15,907 bases of DNA from Propionibacteriaceae bacterium (GCA_031260385.1 JAIRKB010000150.1:1-15907), one strand, 5' to 3'; counted from the first letter of the stretch, positions 6,781 through 14,875 are shown. Numbers and translations are program-made. Notes: generated from the sequence alone by a model not told the origin.

Positions 6781-8397
6781 ATGACTGATTTCAAAAAATA
6801 CGGGGTTGACAACGCCATTATCTTGGCCGCTGGTTCGGGAACCCGGCTCGCGCCACTAACCTACGAAACTCCCAAGGGGTTGATCAAGGTCAAAGGCAAA
6901 CCGATGATCGAGCGCCAGATCGAGCAGTTACTCGAGGTTGGCATCACCGAGATCTTTGTCGTCATTGGCTATCTGAAAGAGCAGTTCGCCTATCTAGTCG
7001 AGAAATACGGCGTTCACCTAGTCGAGAACCCTGAATTTGCGGTCAAGAACAACTTTGTGTCTTTGTATTACGCGCGGGAACATCTCAAGAACACCTACCT
7101 ACTGATGGCCGATAACTGGATCGAAGATAACCTCTTCCACACTCACGAACCCCACAGTTGGTTTAGCGGGATCTATTTCGATCACCCTTGCGCGGAGTGG
7201 GAAGCCGTGCTGGATGCTGATGACCGGATCATCCGGCTCGAATCCTCCCTGGCAACACCGGGATGGACGATAGTTGGCCCGGCCTTCCTCAGTGAAGAGT
7301 TTTCCTTTTCCCTACGTCCCCTGCTCGAAGACTATTACCAGCGCCCTAGTGCCGATGACTATTACTGGGAGCATCTGATACTGGAGAACCCCCAAGCGTT
7401 CGAATGGTTCATCAACCGCGCCGGGAACGACAATGTCCATGAGTTCGAGACCTTCGCCGAATTATGCGCTTACGATCCCAGCCACCTTGTTGAGACCACC
7501 AACCCCTCCCTTCAAACCATCGCAACGGTTTTCTCCGCCCCAATCGGCGCTATTACCGCTATCGAACCGCTGAAGGTTGGCATGACCAACCTAAGCTTCC
7601 TCTTCACCCTTGGTGGCCAGACCTACGTCTTTCGCCAGCCCGGACCAGGAACCGAAAAACTGATTGATCGCCAACAGGAAAAACGCGCCTACGAGCTACT
7701 CGAATCCCTTGATCTCACCGACGAAGTCTGCTACTTCGACGGCGTAAGCGGCCAGAAGATCGCGCCTTTTTACCCCGACGCTCGGATCTCCGATCCCGAG
7801 AATGACGAGGATCTACGCCAGGGCATGAGGGCGCTGAAACGACTTCATGACGCCGCCATCCCCGCCCCCGGCCGGTTCGAGGTTGCCACGAAGACTGACT
7901 TTTACGAGGGTCTGCTCCTAGAACTCGCCCCGGTCCCCTTCGCCGATTATGAGGCCACCAAGCAGAAAATGCGTCGACTGGTCGCCTGGCGCGACCGCTT
8001 GGCAGTTCCGGAAGTGCTTTGCCATGGCGACTTTGCTCATGTCAACGTTCTTCACTTGGACGACGGCAAGGTCCGGATCATCGACTGGGAGTATTCCGGT
8101 GGCGGGGACCCGATCATGGATATTTCCTGCTACTCGATCTTCGCTTACTTCTCACGGGAACGCCTGGACCTCGCCTTGCGCTTCTACCTGGACCGCGAAC
8201 CGACCCGCGAGGAAACCGGTCGGCTCTACCTCTATGCCGCGTTGTGTGGCTTCTTGTGGAGTATCTGGGGAGAATACAAGCAGGCTTGCGGTAGTGATTT
8301 CGGCGATTACACCCAAATCCAGCATCGTTATGCGACGGATTACTATACGCTGCTAGAAGAACTAGGCTACCTAGCTGAGGTAGAAGGCGAGAAATAG
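6781..8397 (+). CDS. LicC-LicA fusion: nucleotidyltransferase plus choline-kinase-like domain
   Basis: This is a 538-residue two-domain protein. Domain 1 (about 10-240) is a sugar-nucleotidyltransferase fold of the LicC type: IILAAGSGTRLAPLT (13-27), PKGLIKVKGKPMIERQI (31-47), LLMADNW (107-113) for nucleotide/metal binding, and an aromatic-rich DDYYWEHL (192-199). Domain 2 (about 255-530) is a LicA/choline-kinase-type aminoglycoside phosphotransferase fold. It has GMTNLSF (267-273), FRQPGPGTEKLIDR (284-297), the catalytic loop CHGDFAHVN (414-422) and the metal-binding IIDWEY (433-438). Together they would phosphorylate choline and convert it to CDP-choline; another amino-alcohol is possible. 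LicC and LicA are separate proteins in Haemophilus and pneumococcus, and fused forms are known in some other bacteria. It is the first gene of the operon that ends with licD. The ribosome site is poor (AAAGAACGGGA). The next start, a GTG, overlaps the stop codon by 1 nt. Confidence 0.9.
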   Translation: MTDFKKYGVDNAIILAAGSGTRLAPLTYETPKGLIKVKGKPMIERQIEQLLEVGITEIFVVIGYLKEQFAYLVEKYGVHLVENPEFAVKNNFVSLYYAREHLKNTYLLMADNWIEDNLFHTHEPHSWFSGIYFDHPCAEWEAVLDADDRIIRLESSLATPGWTIVGPAFLSEEFSFSLRPLLEDYYQRPSADDYYWEHLILENPQAFEWFINRAGNDNVHEFETFAELCAYDPSHLVETTNPSLQTIATVFSAPIGAITAIEPLKVGMTNLSFLFTLGGQTYVFRQPGPGTEKLIDRQQEKRAYELLESLDLTDEVCYFDGVSGQKIAPFYPDARISDPENDEDLRQGMRALKRLHDAAIPAPGRFEVATKTDFYEGLLLELAPVPFADYEATKQKMRRLVAWRDRLAVPEVLCHGDFAHVNVLHLDDGKVRIIDWEYSGGGDPIMDISCYSIFAYFSRERLDLALRFYLDREPTREETGRLYLYAALCGFLWSIWGEYKQACGSDFGDYTQIQHRYATDYYTLLEELGYLAEVEGEK

Positions 8398-9527
8398 TGA
8401 CTGAACCATTGCGCGTGCTCCAGGTAATCCGGGTTATGCACCGGGGCGGGGCCGAGTCAATGATCATGAACCTCTATCGGGCGATTGACCGCCGTCGGAT
8501 CCAGTTCGATTTCATGGTTCACACCAACCAACGAGCCGATTATGACGACGAAATTGAGGCCCTTGGCGGACGTATCTACCGGGTGCCAGCTTTCTGGGGT
8601 TTCAATCCATTGTCCTATCAAGCGGCTTTGAGACGGCATTTCACTAACCATCCGGAGCACCGAGTCATTCACGGTCACATCGCTAGTTGCGCCGCTCTCT
8701 ACCTAGGCGTTGCCCGGCAGTTTGGACGTACGACGATTTGCCACTCTCACTCCTCGAGTAACGGAAACCTCTTGGAGAAATTACTACTCGGCGTGGCCCA
8801 TCGACCGATCCCCCGAGTGGCTGACTACCTGGTGGCCTGTTCTGATGACGCCGCCTGCAATAAGTTCGGTAAAGACGCCCATCATCGAGCCAATTATCGC
8901 TTTATCGCTAATGCCGTCGACACCGAGGCTTACGCCTTCGATCCCCAAGCCCGGGCCGAGGTGCGCCAGGAACTAGGCTTAGGGGACGCCACCATCATTG
9001 GTCATGTTGGTCGGTTCGTTGATGTGAAGAATCACCTCTTCTTGCTCGAGGTCTTTCGAGACTATCGGGCCAAGAACTCCCAAGCCCACCTGTTACTAGT
9101 CGGCGATGGTCACCTGCGTCCAACGGTGGAAAAGAAGGCCGCGGAGCTAGGATTATCGCCGTTCGTTACCTTCACTGGAGTCCGCGGGGACGTTTCCCGC
9201 CTAATGTCAGCGATGGACCTCTTCTGCGTCCCCTCGAAGTACGAGGGTTTGCCGGTGGTGACCGTCGAAGCTCAGGCCTGTGGTCTGCCAACCTTGATCT
9301 CGACCGGTGTTCCTGACCAGGCGGTGGTGACCGATCTCGCCCGTCGCTTTCCACTCCTCGATGGCGCCGAAGGCTGGGCTCGCCATATTGAGACTGCCCT
9401 CGCTCAGGCCCCTCCGCATAGGGGTCTGGGAGCGGTTCAGGTGGCCCAAGCTGGTTTCGATGTTAAGACCACCGCCGCCTGGTTGGCGGACTTCTATGAT
9501 TCGATCGCTAGTCCAACCTCAGCCTGA
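8397..9527 (+). CDS. Family 4 (GT-B) glycosyltransferase, EpsF-like
   Basis: This 376-residue protein has the two-Rossmann GT-B layout. The N-terminus LRVLQVIRVMHRGGAESMIMN (5-25) has the GG.E acceptor loop, and ICHSHSS (114-120) follows. The donor half has GHVGRFVDVKNH (202-213), LLLVGDGHLR, and the E-x7-E signature EGLPVVTVEAQACG (283-296). It resembles EpsF/CapM-type GT4 enzymes of exopolysaccharide loci. The donor is probably a UDP- or GDP-sugar and is not determined. The start is a GTG that shares one base with the licCA stop codon (TAGTG), with GGCGAG upstream, so it is coupled to licCA. No membrane segment is seen; the enzyme should act at the cytoplasmic membrane face. Confidence 0.9.
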   Translation: MTEPLRVLQVIRVMHRGGAESMIMNLYRAIDRRRIQFDFMVHTNQRADYDDEIEALGGRIYRVPAFWGFNPLSYQAALRRHFTNHPEHRVIHGHIASCAALYLGVARQFGRTTICHSHSSSNGNLLEKLLLGVAHRPIPRVADYLVACSDDAACNKFGKDAHHRANYRFIANAVDTEAYAFDPQARAEVRQELGLGDATIIGHVGRFVDVKNHLFLLEVFRDYRAKNSQAHLLLVGDGHLRPTVEKKAAELGLSPFVTFTGVRGDVSRLMSAMDLFCVPSKYEGLPVVTVEAQACGLPTLISTGVPDQAVVTDLARRFPLLDGAEGWARHIETALAQAPPHRGLGAVQVAQAGFDVKTTAAWLADFYDSIASPTSA

Positions 9528-9538
9528 TGATAGGCGAC

Positions 9539-9544
9539 TATACT
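9539..9544 (+). promoter_or_regulatory. Possible internal -10 box before the DPM1-like GT2 gene
   Basis: TATACT at 9539-9544 lies in the 55-bp gap between the GT4 and GT2 genes, the only real gap in this operon. It would give a leader of about 32 nt for the gene starting at 9583. No convincing -35 element sits 16-18 bp upstream (9516-9521 reads ACCTCA), so this is weak evidence for a secondary promoter. Confidence 0.3.
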
Positions 9545-9572
9545 GAAGACCACTATTACCCACGGTGTGCCC

Positions 9573-9585
9573 GGGAGGACACTTG
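9573..9585 (+). promoter_or_regulatory. Ribosome binding site that selects a TTG start
   Basis: GGGAGGA at 9573-9579 is a strong Shine-Dalgarno match and lies 3 nt (CAC) before TTG at 9583-9585. The longer in-frame alternative, GTG at 9565, has no ribosome site, and its extra codons include the ribosome site itself. The TTG start also puts the first beta strand (KQLIIVPAWNE) right at the N-terminus, as in related enzymes. Confidence 0.65.
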
Positions 9586-10287
9586 AAGCAGTTGATCATC
9601 GTTCCAGCTTGGAATGAAGCCGCCGCGATCGGTGACACCCTGACCGAAATCCGGGCCGCCGTGCCCCAGATCGATGTCTTAGTCGTTAATGATGGCTCCA
9701 CCGACGCCACCGCCCAGATCGCGAAGCAGGCCGGGGCGATCGTGTTGCACCTGCCCTTCAACCTTGGCGTTGGCGGGGCGATGCGCGCTGGCTATGAATA
9801 CGCTCTACGTCACGATTATGACCAATGCATCCAGGTTGATGCCGATGGCCAACATGACCCTGTCGATATTGAACGAGTCTTGGCAGGGCTCGAGGAGGCT
9901 GACATCTCGATTGGCTCCCGGTTTGAGAAACGGGGCGATTACAAGGCTCGCGGGCCACGCCGCTGGGCGATGGGGCTATTGGCGGCGATTATCTCCAAGC
10001 TTGCCCAGATCAAGCTAACCGACGTCACCAGTGGGTTCCGCGCCGGGAACCGGAAGGCCATCGCCCAGTATTGCCGGCACTTCCCCTCCGAATACCTTGG
10101 CGACACCATCGACTCCTTGGTCATGGCGATCCGTACCGGCCTTAAGGTGACGCAGATTCCGGTGGCGATGCGCGTCCGCCGCGCCGGGGTTCCCTCCAGC
10201 AATCCGCTCAAGTCGGCGGTCTATCTGCTGCGTTCCATGGTCACGCTATGTCTGGCGCTGACCAAGCGTCCGACCAAACATAGTTAG
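9583..10287 (+). CDS. DPM1-like family 2 glycosyltransferase
   Basis: This protein has 234 residues when started at the TTG at 9583. Motifs in order are KQLIIVPAWNEAAAIG (2-17), VVNDGSTDATA (34-44), NLGVGGAMRAGYEYA (60-74), the metal-binding QVDADGQHDP (84-93) and TDVTSGFRAGNRKA. It belongs to the dolichol/polyprenyl-phosphate mannose synthase-like group without C-terminal membrane helices. It likely transfers a sugar to a polyprenyl phosphate or a lipid-linked intermediate; the donor is unknown. It is followed after 7 nt by a DUF2304 membrane protein, a pairing seen repeatedly in polysaccharide loci, so DUF2304 may serve as its membrane partner. Confidence 0.88.
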   Translation: MKQLIIVPAWNEAAAIGDTLTEIRAAVPQIDVLVVNDGSTDATAQIAKQAGAIVLHLPFNLGVGGAMRAGYEYALRHDYDQCIQVDADGQHDPVDIERVLAGLEEADISIGSRFEKRGDYKARGPRRWAMGLLAAIISKLAQIKLTDVTSGFRAGNRKAIAQYCRHFPSEYLGDTIDSLVMAIRTGLKVTQIPVAMRVRRAGVPSSNPLKSAVYLLRSMVTLCLALTKRPTKHS

Positions 10288-10294
10288 GGTAGCC

Positions 10295-10672
10295 ATGCGC
10301 ATGATCATTTTCTTCTGTACTATTACGGTGCTCGCCCTGGTCGGGATCATCTTGCTCTTGCGCTCGGGACGACTTAAAGAGAAATATGCCATCCTGTGGG
10401 CCGTGGTCGGGCTACTATGTCTGATCCTGGTGGCCTTTCCGAGGGCCCTGTCCTGGTCCGCTAGTCTGGTCGGCATTGCCGTCCCCTCTAACCTCCTTTT
10501 TGCCCTAGCGATCCTGCTGTTACTGGCGATCTGCCTCCAGTTGTCCCTGGAGATCTCCGGGCAAGAAGAGAAGGTTCGACGCCTCGCTGAAGAGGTGGCG
10601 ATCTTGCGTGCCCAAATCGAGAATGGCCACGGCCGACCCGACGAAGACCGCTCGGAAGTGATCGAGAGGTGA
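10295..10672 (+). CDS. DUF2304 family small membrane protein
   Basis: This protein has 125 residues with about three membrane helices (roughly 3-23, 34-50 and 65-88) and a polar, coiled-coil-like end (SLEISGQEEKVRRLAEEVAI). Family-typical motifs are RSGRLKEKYAILWAVVGL (24-41) and VPSNLLFALAI. DUF2304 proteins have no proven activity. Their usual place next to a DPM1-like GT2, as here, suggests they hold the enzyme at the membrane or help handle the polyprenyl-linked product; that is inference. The ribosome site is weak (GGGT). The gene ends in a GTGA overlap with the next GT4 gene, which implies coupled translation. A second ATG two codons in (10301) could also serve as the start. Confidence 0.85.
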   Translation: MRMIIFFCTITVLALVGIILLLRSGRLKEKYAILWAVVGLLCLILVAFPRALSWSASLVGIAVPSNLLFALAILLLLAICLQLSLEISGQEEKVRRLAEEVAILRAQIENGHGRPDEDRSEVIER

Positions 10673-11814
10673 AGTTCGTCTTCTTCTCGGCCCAGTATCT
10701 GCCGACGATAGGTGGGGTTGAACGCTTCAACCACAATCTGGCCCGGACCCTGATCAACCAAGGCCATCAGGTGACGATCGTCGCCAGCCAACTGCCGGGC
10801 GTCGCCGACCGCGCGGTTGACCAAGGCCTCGAGATCCTCCGCGTGCCCTCTTGGCCGGTGATGGGGGGACGCTATCCCCTACCCAAGCCTACACGGGCTT
10901 TCCGCGCGATGATGGCGCCGGTGTGGCAAGGTGAGATTGATCTAGCGCTGATCAACACCCGCTTCTGGCCGCTTTCCGTCTATGCGGCTCGCGCCTGCCG
11001 ACGCCGCGGTGTGCCGGCGATCATGCTTGAGCATGGCTCGGACTTTATTGCCTTTGATAACCCGGTTGTCAATGCGATCAGCCATCTCTACGAGCGCATC
11101 GTTGCCAAGATCACCCACCGCGCAGTGCCCGCTTTTTATGCGGTCTCCAAACTGGCCGGTCAATGGCTGAAAACCTTCGGGATCCAGGCCACGGGCACCT
11201 TGTACAACGCTGTCGACCCAGTCGCGATTAAGCGCGAGCTTGCCGAGGGTGGGGAGGATATTCGAGCTGGTTACGGCTTGCCCAAGACCAGCCAAATCGT
11301 GGTCTATCTCGGGCGTCTCCTAGCCGAGAAGGGGATTTACCAGTTACTGGAAGCGATGAAAACCGTTCGCCAAGCCTGCCCCGAAGCCGTGTTGCTAATC
11401 GCCGGTGAAGGGCCGATGGGCGACGAACTCGCGGCGCTGCGCCAGGATGGCGTGCTCTTCCTTGGGGGCTTGAGCCATCCTCAGGCTCTAGGACTACTGA
11501 GCCAGGCGACGATTTTCTGCTTGCCAACCTATTATCCCGAAGGCTTCCCCACTGTCGTCCTAGAGGCCGCCGCCGTGGGAACCTTCATCGTCACCACCCC
11601 AGTAGGCGGGACCCCGGAGCTCTTAGGTGAAGATGAAGACAATGGTCTAGTCCCCCTCCGCGATACCCCAGCCCTGGCAGCAATGCTGATTAAGGCCCTG
11701 AGCGATCCGAGTTGGCGGGCGGCGGTGATTGCCCGGACCAGCGCCAAACTAGAAGCCGAGTTCACCTGGGCAAAGACCGCTGAGCATTTAGTTGAGATTG
11801 CGCAGAAGGGCTGA
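10669..11814 (+). CDS. Family 4 (GT-B) glycosyltransferase
   Basis: This is a 381-residue GT-B enzyme. Its N-terminal half has FFSAQYLPTIGGVERFNHN (5-23), with the GG.E-type loop, and EHGSD (121-125). The donor half has VVYLGRLLAEKGIYQLLEAM (211-230), LLIAGEGPMGDEL (242-254) and the E-x7-E element EGFPTVVLEAAAVG (291-304), then TPVGGTPELLG. This fits the GT4 family used for mannose, glucose, N-acetylglucosamine and other sugars; specificity cannot be read off. It starts at GTG, overlapping the DUF2304 stop (GTGA), with GAGAG upstream. licD follows after only 3 nt, so the sugar this enzyme adds could be the one LicD decorates, a plausible but untested link. Confidence 0.9.
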   Translation: MKFVFFSAQYLPTIGGVERFNHNLARTLINQGHQVTIVASQLPGVADRAVDQGLEILRVPSWPVMGGRYPLPKPTRAFRAMMAPVWQGEIDLALINTRFWPLSVYAARACRRRGVPAIMLEHGSDFIAFDNPVVNAISHLYERIVAKITHRAVPAFYAVSKLAGQWLKTFGIQATGTLYNAVDPVAIKRELAEGGEDIRAGYGLPKTSQIVVYLGRLLAEKGIYQLLEAMKTVRQACPEAVLLIAGEGPMGDELAALRQDGVLFLGGLSHPQALGLLSQATIFCLPTYYPEGFPTVVLEAAAVGTFIVTTPVGGTPELLGEDEDNGLVPLRDTPALAAMLIKALSDPSWRAAVIARTSAKLEAEFTWAKTAEHLVEIAQKG

Positions 11815-11817
11815 ACC

Positions 11818-12627
11818 ATGGACGAGACTGTCGACATTCGAGACCTTCAGTTGGCGACCCTCCAGATCTTGATCGATATCCAGACCGTCTGCCGCCGCCA
11901 TAAGATCCCTTTTTACCTCGGTTATGGCACCTTGATCGGGGCGATTCGCCACCAGGGCTTCATTCCTTGGGATGACGACATCGACATCATGATGACCCGC
12001 GCCGACTACGAACGTTTCTATGCAGTATGGGAGGAACTAGGACCGGATTATCTCCTCCAGGATTGGCGACGCCTCGGCGATTTTTGGGCTTACCACCCCA
12101 AGGTGCGCCTACTGACCCCCAAGCCCTATCTCGACACCCTGATCGAAGATGTTACCGACAACAACGGGCTGTTTGTCGATATATTTCCATTGGACTACCT
12201 CCCCCAAGCGGACTCCTGGCGCCAGAGGATGATGGCCAGATTTCTGTTCATCAATCGCTTGGCGCTGTCTGCCAAGCAGTTTGGCCACCACGATCCAAGG
12301 CGGCTGATTCGCGCCCTTAGCCGCCTGGCGCAGTTAATTCCGATGGCTTGGTTTCGGCAGGCAATGCTGAGGGGATCCACCCGCTGGAATACCTCCCCTA
12401 GCGACTGGGTGGTGGCCTACGGCGCGACGGTATCAGCCTTACCCAATGTGATGCCGCTGGCTTGCTTCGGCGAACCAATCGAACTCCCCTTTGAGTCAGT
12501 TCAGATGCCAGTCCCGTCAGGTTATGATGCCTTGCTACGGCAGGAGTACGGCGACTACATGCAGATCCCACCGGAAGGTCAAAGAGCCAACCATGGCTTT
12601 CGCCGCAACCCCGACTACAAGCCGTGA
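11818..12627 (+). CDS. licD: LicD family phosphotransferase (phosphocholine-transferase-like)
   Basis: This 269-residue protein has the hallmark LicD block at residues 33-57: YLGYGTLIGAIRHQGF followed by IPWDDDIDI, whose aspartates bind metal. Next come DNNGLFVDIFPLDYLP (114-129) and a C-terminal element, VPSGYDALLRQEYGDYM, then a PP...R..H motif. LicD proteins transfer phosphocholine from CDP-choline to a sugar on lipopolysaccharide or teichoic acid. Relatives transfer other phospho-alcohols or sugar phosphates. Because the LicCA fusion heads the same operon, CDP-choline or a close analogue is the natural donor here. AAGG lies about 9 nt upstream of the ATG. The stop overlaps the end of the convergent flippase gene by 13 bp, leaving no room for a stand-alone terminator. 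Confidence 0.93.
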   Translation: MDETVDIRDLQLATLQILIDIQTVCRRHKIPFYLGYGTLIGAIRHQGFIPWDDDIDIMMTRADYERFYAVWEELGPDYLLQDWRRLGDFWAYHPKVRLLTPKPYLDTLIEDVTDNNGLFVDIFPLDYLPQADSWRQRMMARFLFINRLALSAKQFGHHDPRRLIRALSRLAQLIPMAWFRQAMLRGSTRWNTSPSDWVVAYGATVSALPNVMPLACFGEPIELPFESVQMPVPSGYDALLRQEYGDYMQIPPEGQRANHGFRRNPDYKP

Positions 12628-13883
12628 GCCTGGCGGCGGAAACTCCAAGCGATGATGCCGATCAAGACCAGGCATTGCAAACCATGAAGTAAGCCATAGA
12701 GTTGGCAGGCCCCCATCAGACCGCCCTGGCGCACCCAGATCGGCGCCGTTATGGCCAATAACCCCGCTAGGAGGTAGCTCAGCAACAGAGTCGTGGAATG
12801 CCTCATCACGATGATCAAGGCCGATAGAAAACCAACAATCGCCACTAGTCCCCCAGCGACTAGCAAGATGATGAACTCGCCAAGATAACCCCGCAGGTCG
12901 GTTTGATAGATGAAGGAGAGAATGGGTAAGCCGATCAAGGCCCCACCGATCACCGCGACCACCGTTATGACGCTAATCGCGCCAATCACCCGCCAGACCA
13001 GCCGTCTCAGCCTCGGCAAGTCGGCTTCGGCCCAGGCCAAGGACATCCGATAGATCAGCGGGGTAAAGATCCACAGTGCAAACAATTGGATGACGAAGGT
13101 TGGCATCGCCAGGTAATTAAAGCGGGCTTGGGCGAGATCATCAAGCACCAACTCAATGCCATACTTCGGGGAATTGCCAACGTATTGGGCCAAGAGCGCG
13201 GTTAAAAAGAGCGGAAAACAGGCCTTCAGCAGATTGTAGGTCACCCCGGGACGGCGTCGGGTGGACTCACCACTAGCCAGTTGCGGCGAAACTAACCAAG
13301 TGAAAATTATCTGACAGGCGAGTGAAGCGCCCAAAAGGGCCCCCAAGCTCCAGAGGAGCCCGCCACCCGTCACCAAGACGATCACCGCCGCCAAGGTGGA
13401 CACGAGGATGCGCATAAAGAAGATCTTCGCGCCAATATCCAGTCGGTTCGCCCGCTGCAGAATCCCCCCAATCAGTTCATCGACCACGTCAACCACCTGG
13501 GAGCCCGTCACCAAGGCACAAGCCAAGGCTTTGGTGGCGTCGTAGACTCCGGTCCACCATAGAGCCGCCGCCGTCCCGACACCAGCGATAAGCATCGTTG
13601 AGGCGGTCACCACCCGGGAAGAAACGTACTCCCCCATGGTGAAGCGATGCTTAACATCGGAGGCGAGGTAACGCCGCATCCCGTAGGAGCCAAAAGCGTA
13701 AAACAGGTAGGCCTGAGCCAAGGCGATTGCGTAGACGCCGGCTAATAGATCGCCTAAGAAGATCGCCACCAAGATCAGCAAGATGCCAGACTGCCCTGCT
13801 GAGACAAGCGAGGCCCCGGCATTCCAGAGTTGCGATCCCCGCTCAATATTGCGCGAGGACAAGAAGAAACGTCGTAAAACCAC
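12615..13883 (-). CDS. Wzx-like polysaccharide flippase
   Basis: This 422-residue protein is almost entirely hydrophobic helices, about 12-14 by eye, with short charged loops. It begins with SQLWNAGASLVSAGQSGILL (17-36) and ends with a short basic tail (SFRRQAHGL). Length and layout match MOP-superfamily oligosaccharide flippases (Wzx-type), which move undecaprenyl-diphosphate repeat units across the membrane. It lies downstream of rfbA with about 10 nt between them, so the two are probably co-transcribed. The start is a GTG with a poor ribosome site, so translation may depend on rfbA. Its end overlaps licD by 13 bp in convergent orientation. Flippase is the best call; fine specificity is unknown. 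Confidence 0.85.
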   Translation of the reverse strand: MVLRRFFLSSRNIERGSQLWNAGASLVSAGQSGILLILVAIFLGDLLAGVYAIALAQAYLFYAFGSYGMRRYLASDVKHRFTMGEYVSSRVVTASTMLIAGVGTAAALWWTGVYDATKALACALVTGSQVVDVVDELIGGILQRANRLDIGAKIFFMRILVSTLAAVIVLVTGGGLLWSLGALLGASLACQIIFTWLVSPQLASGESTRRRPGVTYNLLKACFPLFLTALLAQYVGNSPKYGIELVLDDLAQARFNYLAMPTFVIQLFALWIFTPLIYRMSLAWAEADLPRLRRLVWRVIGAISVITVVAVIGGALIGLPILSFIYQTDLRGYLGEFIILLVAGGLVAIVGFLSALIIVMRHSTTLLLSYLLAGLLAITAPIWVRQGGLMGACQLYGLLHGLQCLVLIGIIAWSFRRQAHGL

Positions 13884-13893
13884 TCGGGGACGC

Positions 13894-14772
13894 TTAGGAG
13901 ACGAGGGCCTGTTGCGCGACCGCGTCGCGCAGGTAATCCCCGTAACCAGACTTACCGAGTTTATCGGCTTGAGTTAGTAGTTCGTCGGCAGTGATATAGC
14001 CCATCCGCCAGCCCACCTCTTCCGGCGAACCAATCAGTAGGCCTTGGCGTTTTTGAACCGTCCGTACGAAATCCCCGGCTTCGGCTAGTGAGTCGAAGGT
14101 CCCGGTGTCCAGCCAGGCCGTACCCCGCGGTAACAGCGAGACTGCTAGTTCGCCAAGCTCTAGGTAGATCCGGTTGAGATCGGTGATCTCCAGCTCGCCG
14201 CGGGCACTTGGCCGCAGCCCAGCCGCGAAGTCACAGACCCGCTCATCGTAGAAGTACAAGCCGGGCACCGCCCAGTTGGACTTCGGTTGAGCGGGCTTCT
14301 CTTCGATCGAGATCGCCCGGCCTCCGGCGCTGACCTCGACCACCCCATAGGCGCTTGGATCCGCCACCCAGTAGCCGAAGACTGCCGCACCGGAGATATC
14401 GGTCAGTTCGCGCAGATGCGAGCCAAGGCCGGGCCCGGAGAAGAGGTTGTCGCCGAGCACGAGGGCGGCCTTGTCGCCAGCAATGTGATCACGACCGAGA
14501 ATGAAGGCTTGAGCTAGGCCGTCGGGCGACGGCTGGACGGTGTAGCTTAAGGCGATCCCGAACTGGGAACCATCGCCGAGCAGTCGTTGAAAGGCTGGCA
14601 GATCGGTTGGCGTGGAAATCACCAGGATCTCACGAATCCCAGCCCCCATCAGGGTCGACAGCGGATAGTAGATCATCGGCTTGTCGTAAACCGGCAACAT
14701 CTGCTTACTGGACCCAATGGTTAGGGGGTGTAGACGCGTGCCAGCTCCTCCCGCCAGAATGATTCCTTTCAC
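13894..14772 (-). CDS. rfbA: Glucose-1-phosphate thymidylyltransferase (RfbA/RmlA)
   Basis: This 292-residue enzyme has the usual family length. It contains ILAGGAGTRLHPLT (5-18), the nucleotide-binding loop, SKQMLPVYDKPMIYYPLSTL (22-41), QPSPDGLAQAFI (80-91) and the metal-binding LGDNLF (106-111), followed later by IEEKP. These are the hallmarks of RmlA, which makes dTDP-glucose from dTTP and glucose-1-phosphate, the first step to dTDP-L-rhamnose and other dTDP-deoxysugars. The start is GTG at 14772, preceded 7 nt upstream by AAGGA (minus strand, 14784-14780). It is divergent from rfbB, so the pathway genes are split over two transcripts, with the flippase gene downstream on this one. Confidence 0.96.
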   Translation of the reverse strand: MKGIILAGGAGTRLHPLTIGSSKQMLPVYDKPMIYYPLSTLMGAGIREILVISTPTDLPAFQRLLGDGSQFGIALSYTVQPSPDGLAQAFILGRDHIAGDKAALVLGDNLFSGPGLGSHLRELTDISGAAVFGYWVADPSAYGVVEVSAGGRAISIEEKPAQPKSNWAVPGLYFYDERVCDFAAGLRPSARGELEITDLNRIYLELGELAVSLLPRGTAWLDTGTFDSLAEAGDFVRTVQKRQGLLIGSPEEVGWRMGYITADELLTQADKLGKSGYGDYLRDAVAQQALVS

Positions 14773-14862
14773 CAGATAGTCCTTTCCATTCGCCTTAGGG
14801 CTCCCAGGACGACGCTTCGCTTGTCCGGGCTACCTTGGCCTGTTCGATGGGCTCCAGTGCAC

Positions 14863-14869
14863 TAGCATA
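14863..14869. promoter_or_regulatory. Symmetric -10-like element between divergent rfbA and rfbB
   Basis: TAGCATA (14863-14869) reads TATGCTA on the other strand, so TANNNTA is present in both directions. For rfbB it lies 7 nt before the ATG with no Shine-Dalgarno between, implying a leaderless transcript. For rfbA it would give a leader of about 80-90 nt. No good -35 element is seen on either side. Symmetric -10 elements can fire in both directions; whether this one does is inference. Confidence 0.45.
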
Positions 14870-14875
14870 GCCCTC

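Noticed and set aside
9410..9427. CCCCT...AGGGG stem near the end of the GT4 gene
   Set aside because: It is short, inside the coding sequence, lacks a T-run, and the protein reads through it normally.
9565..9582. GTG at 9565 as the start of the DPM1-like GT2
   Set aside because: No ribosome site precedes it, and the six extra codons contain the GGGAGGA that fits the TTG at 9583.
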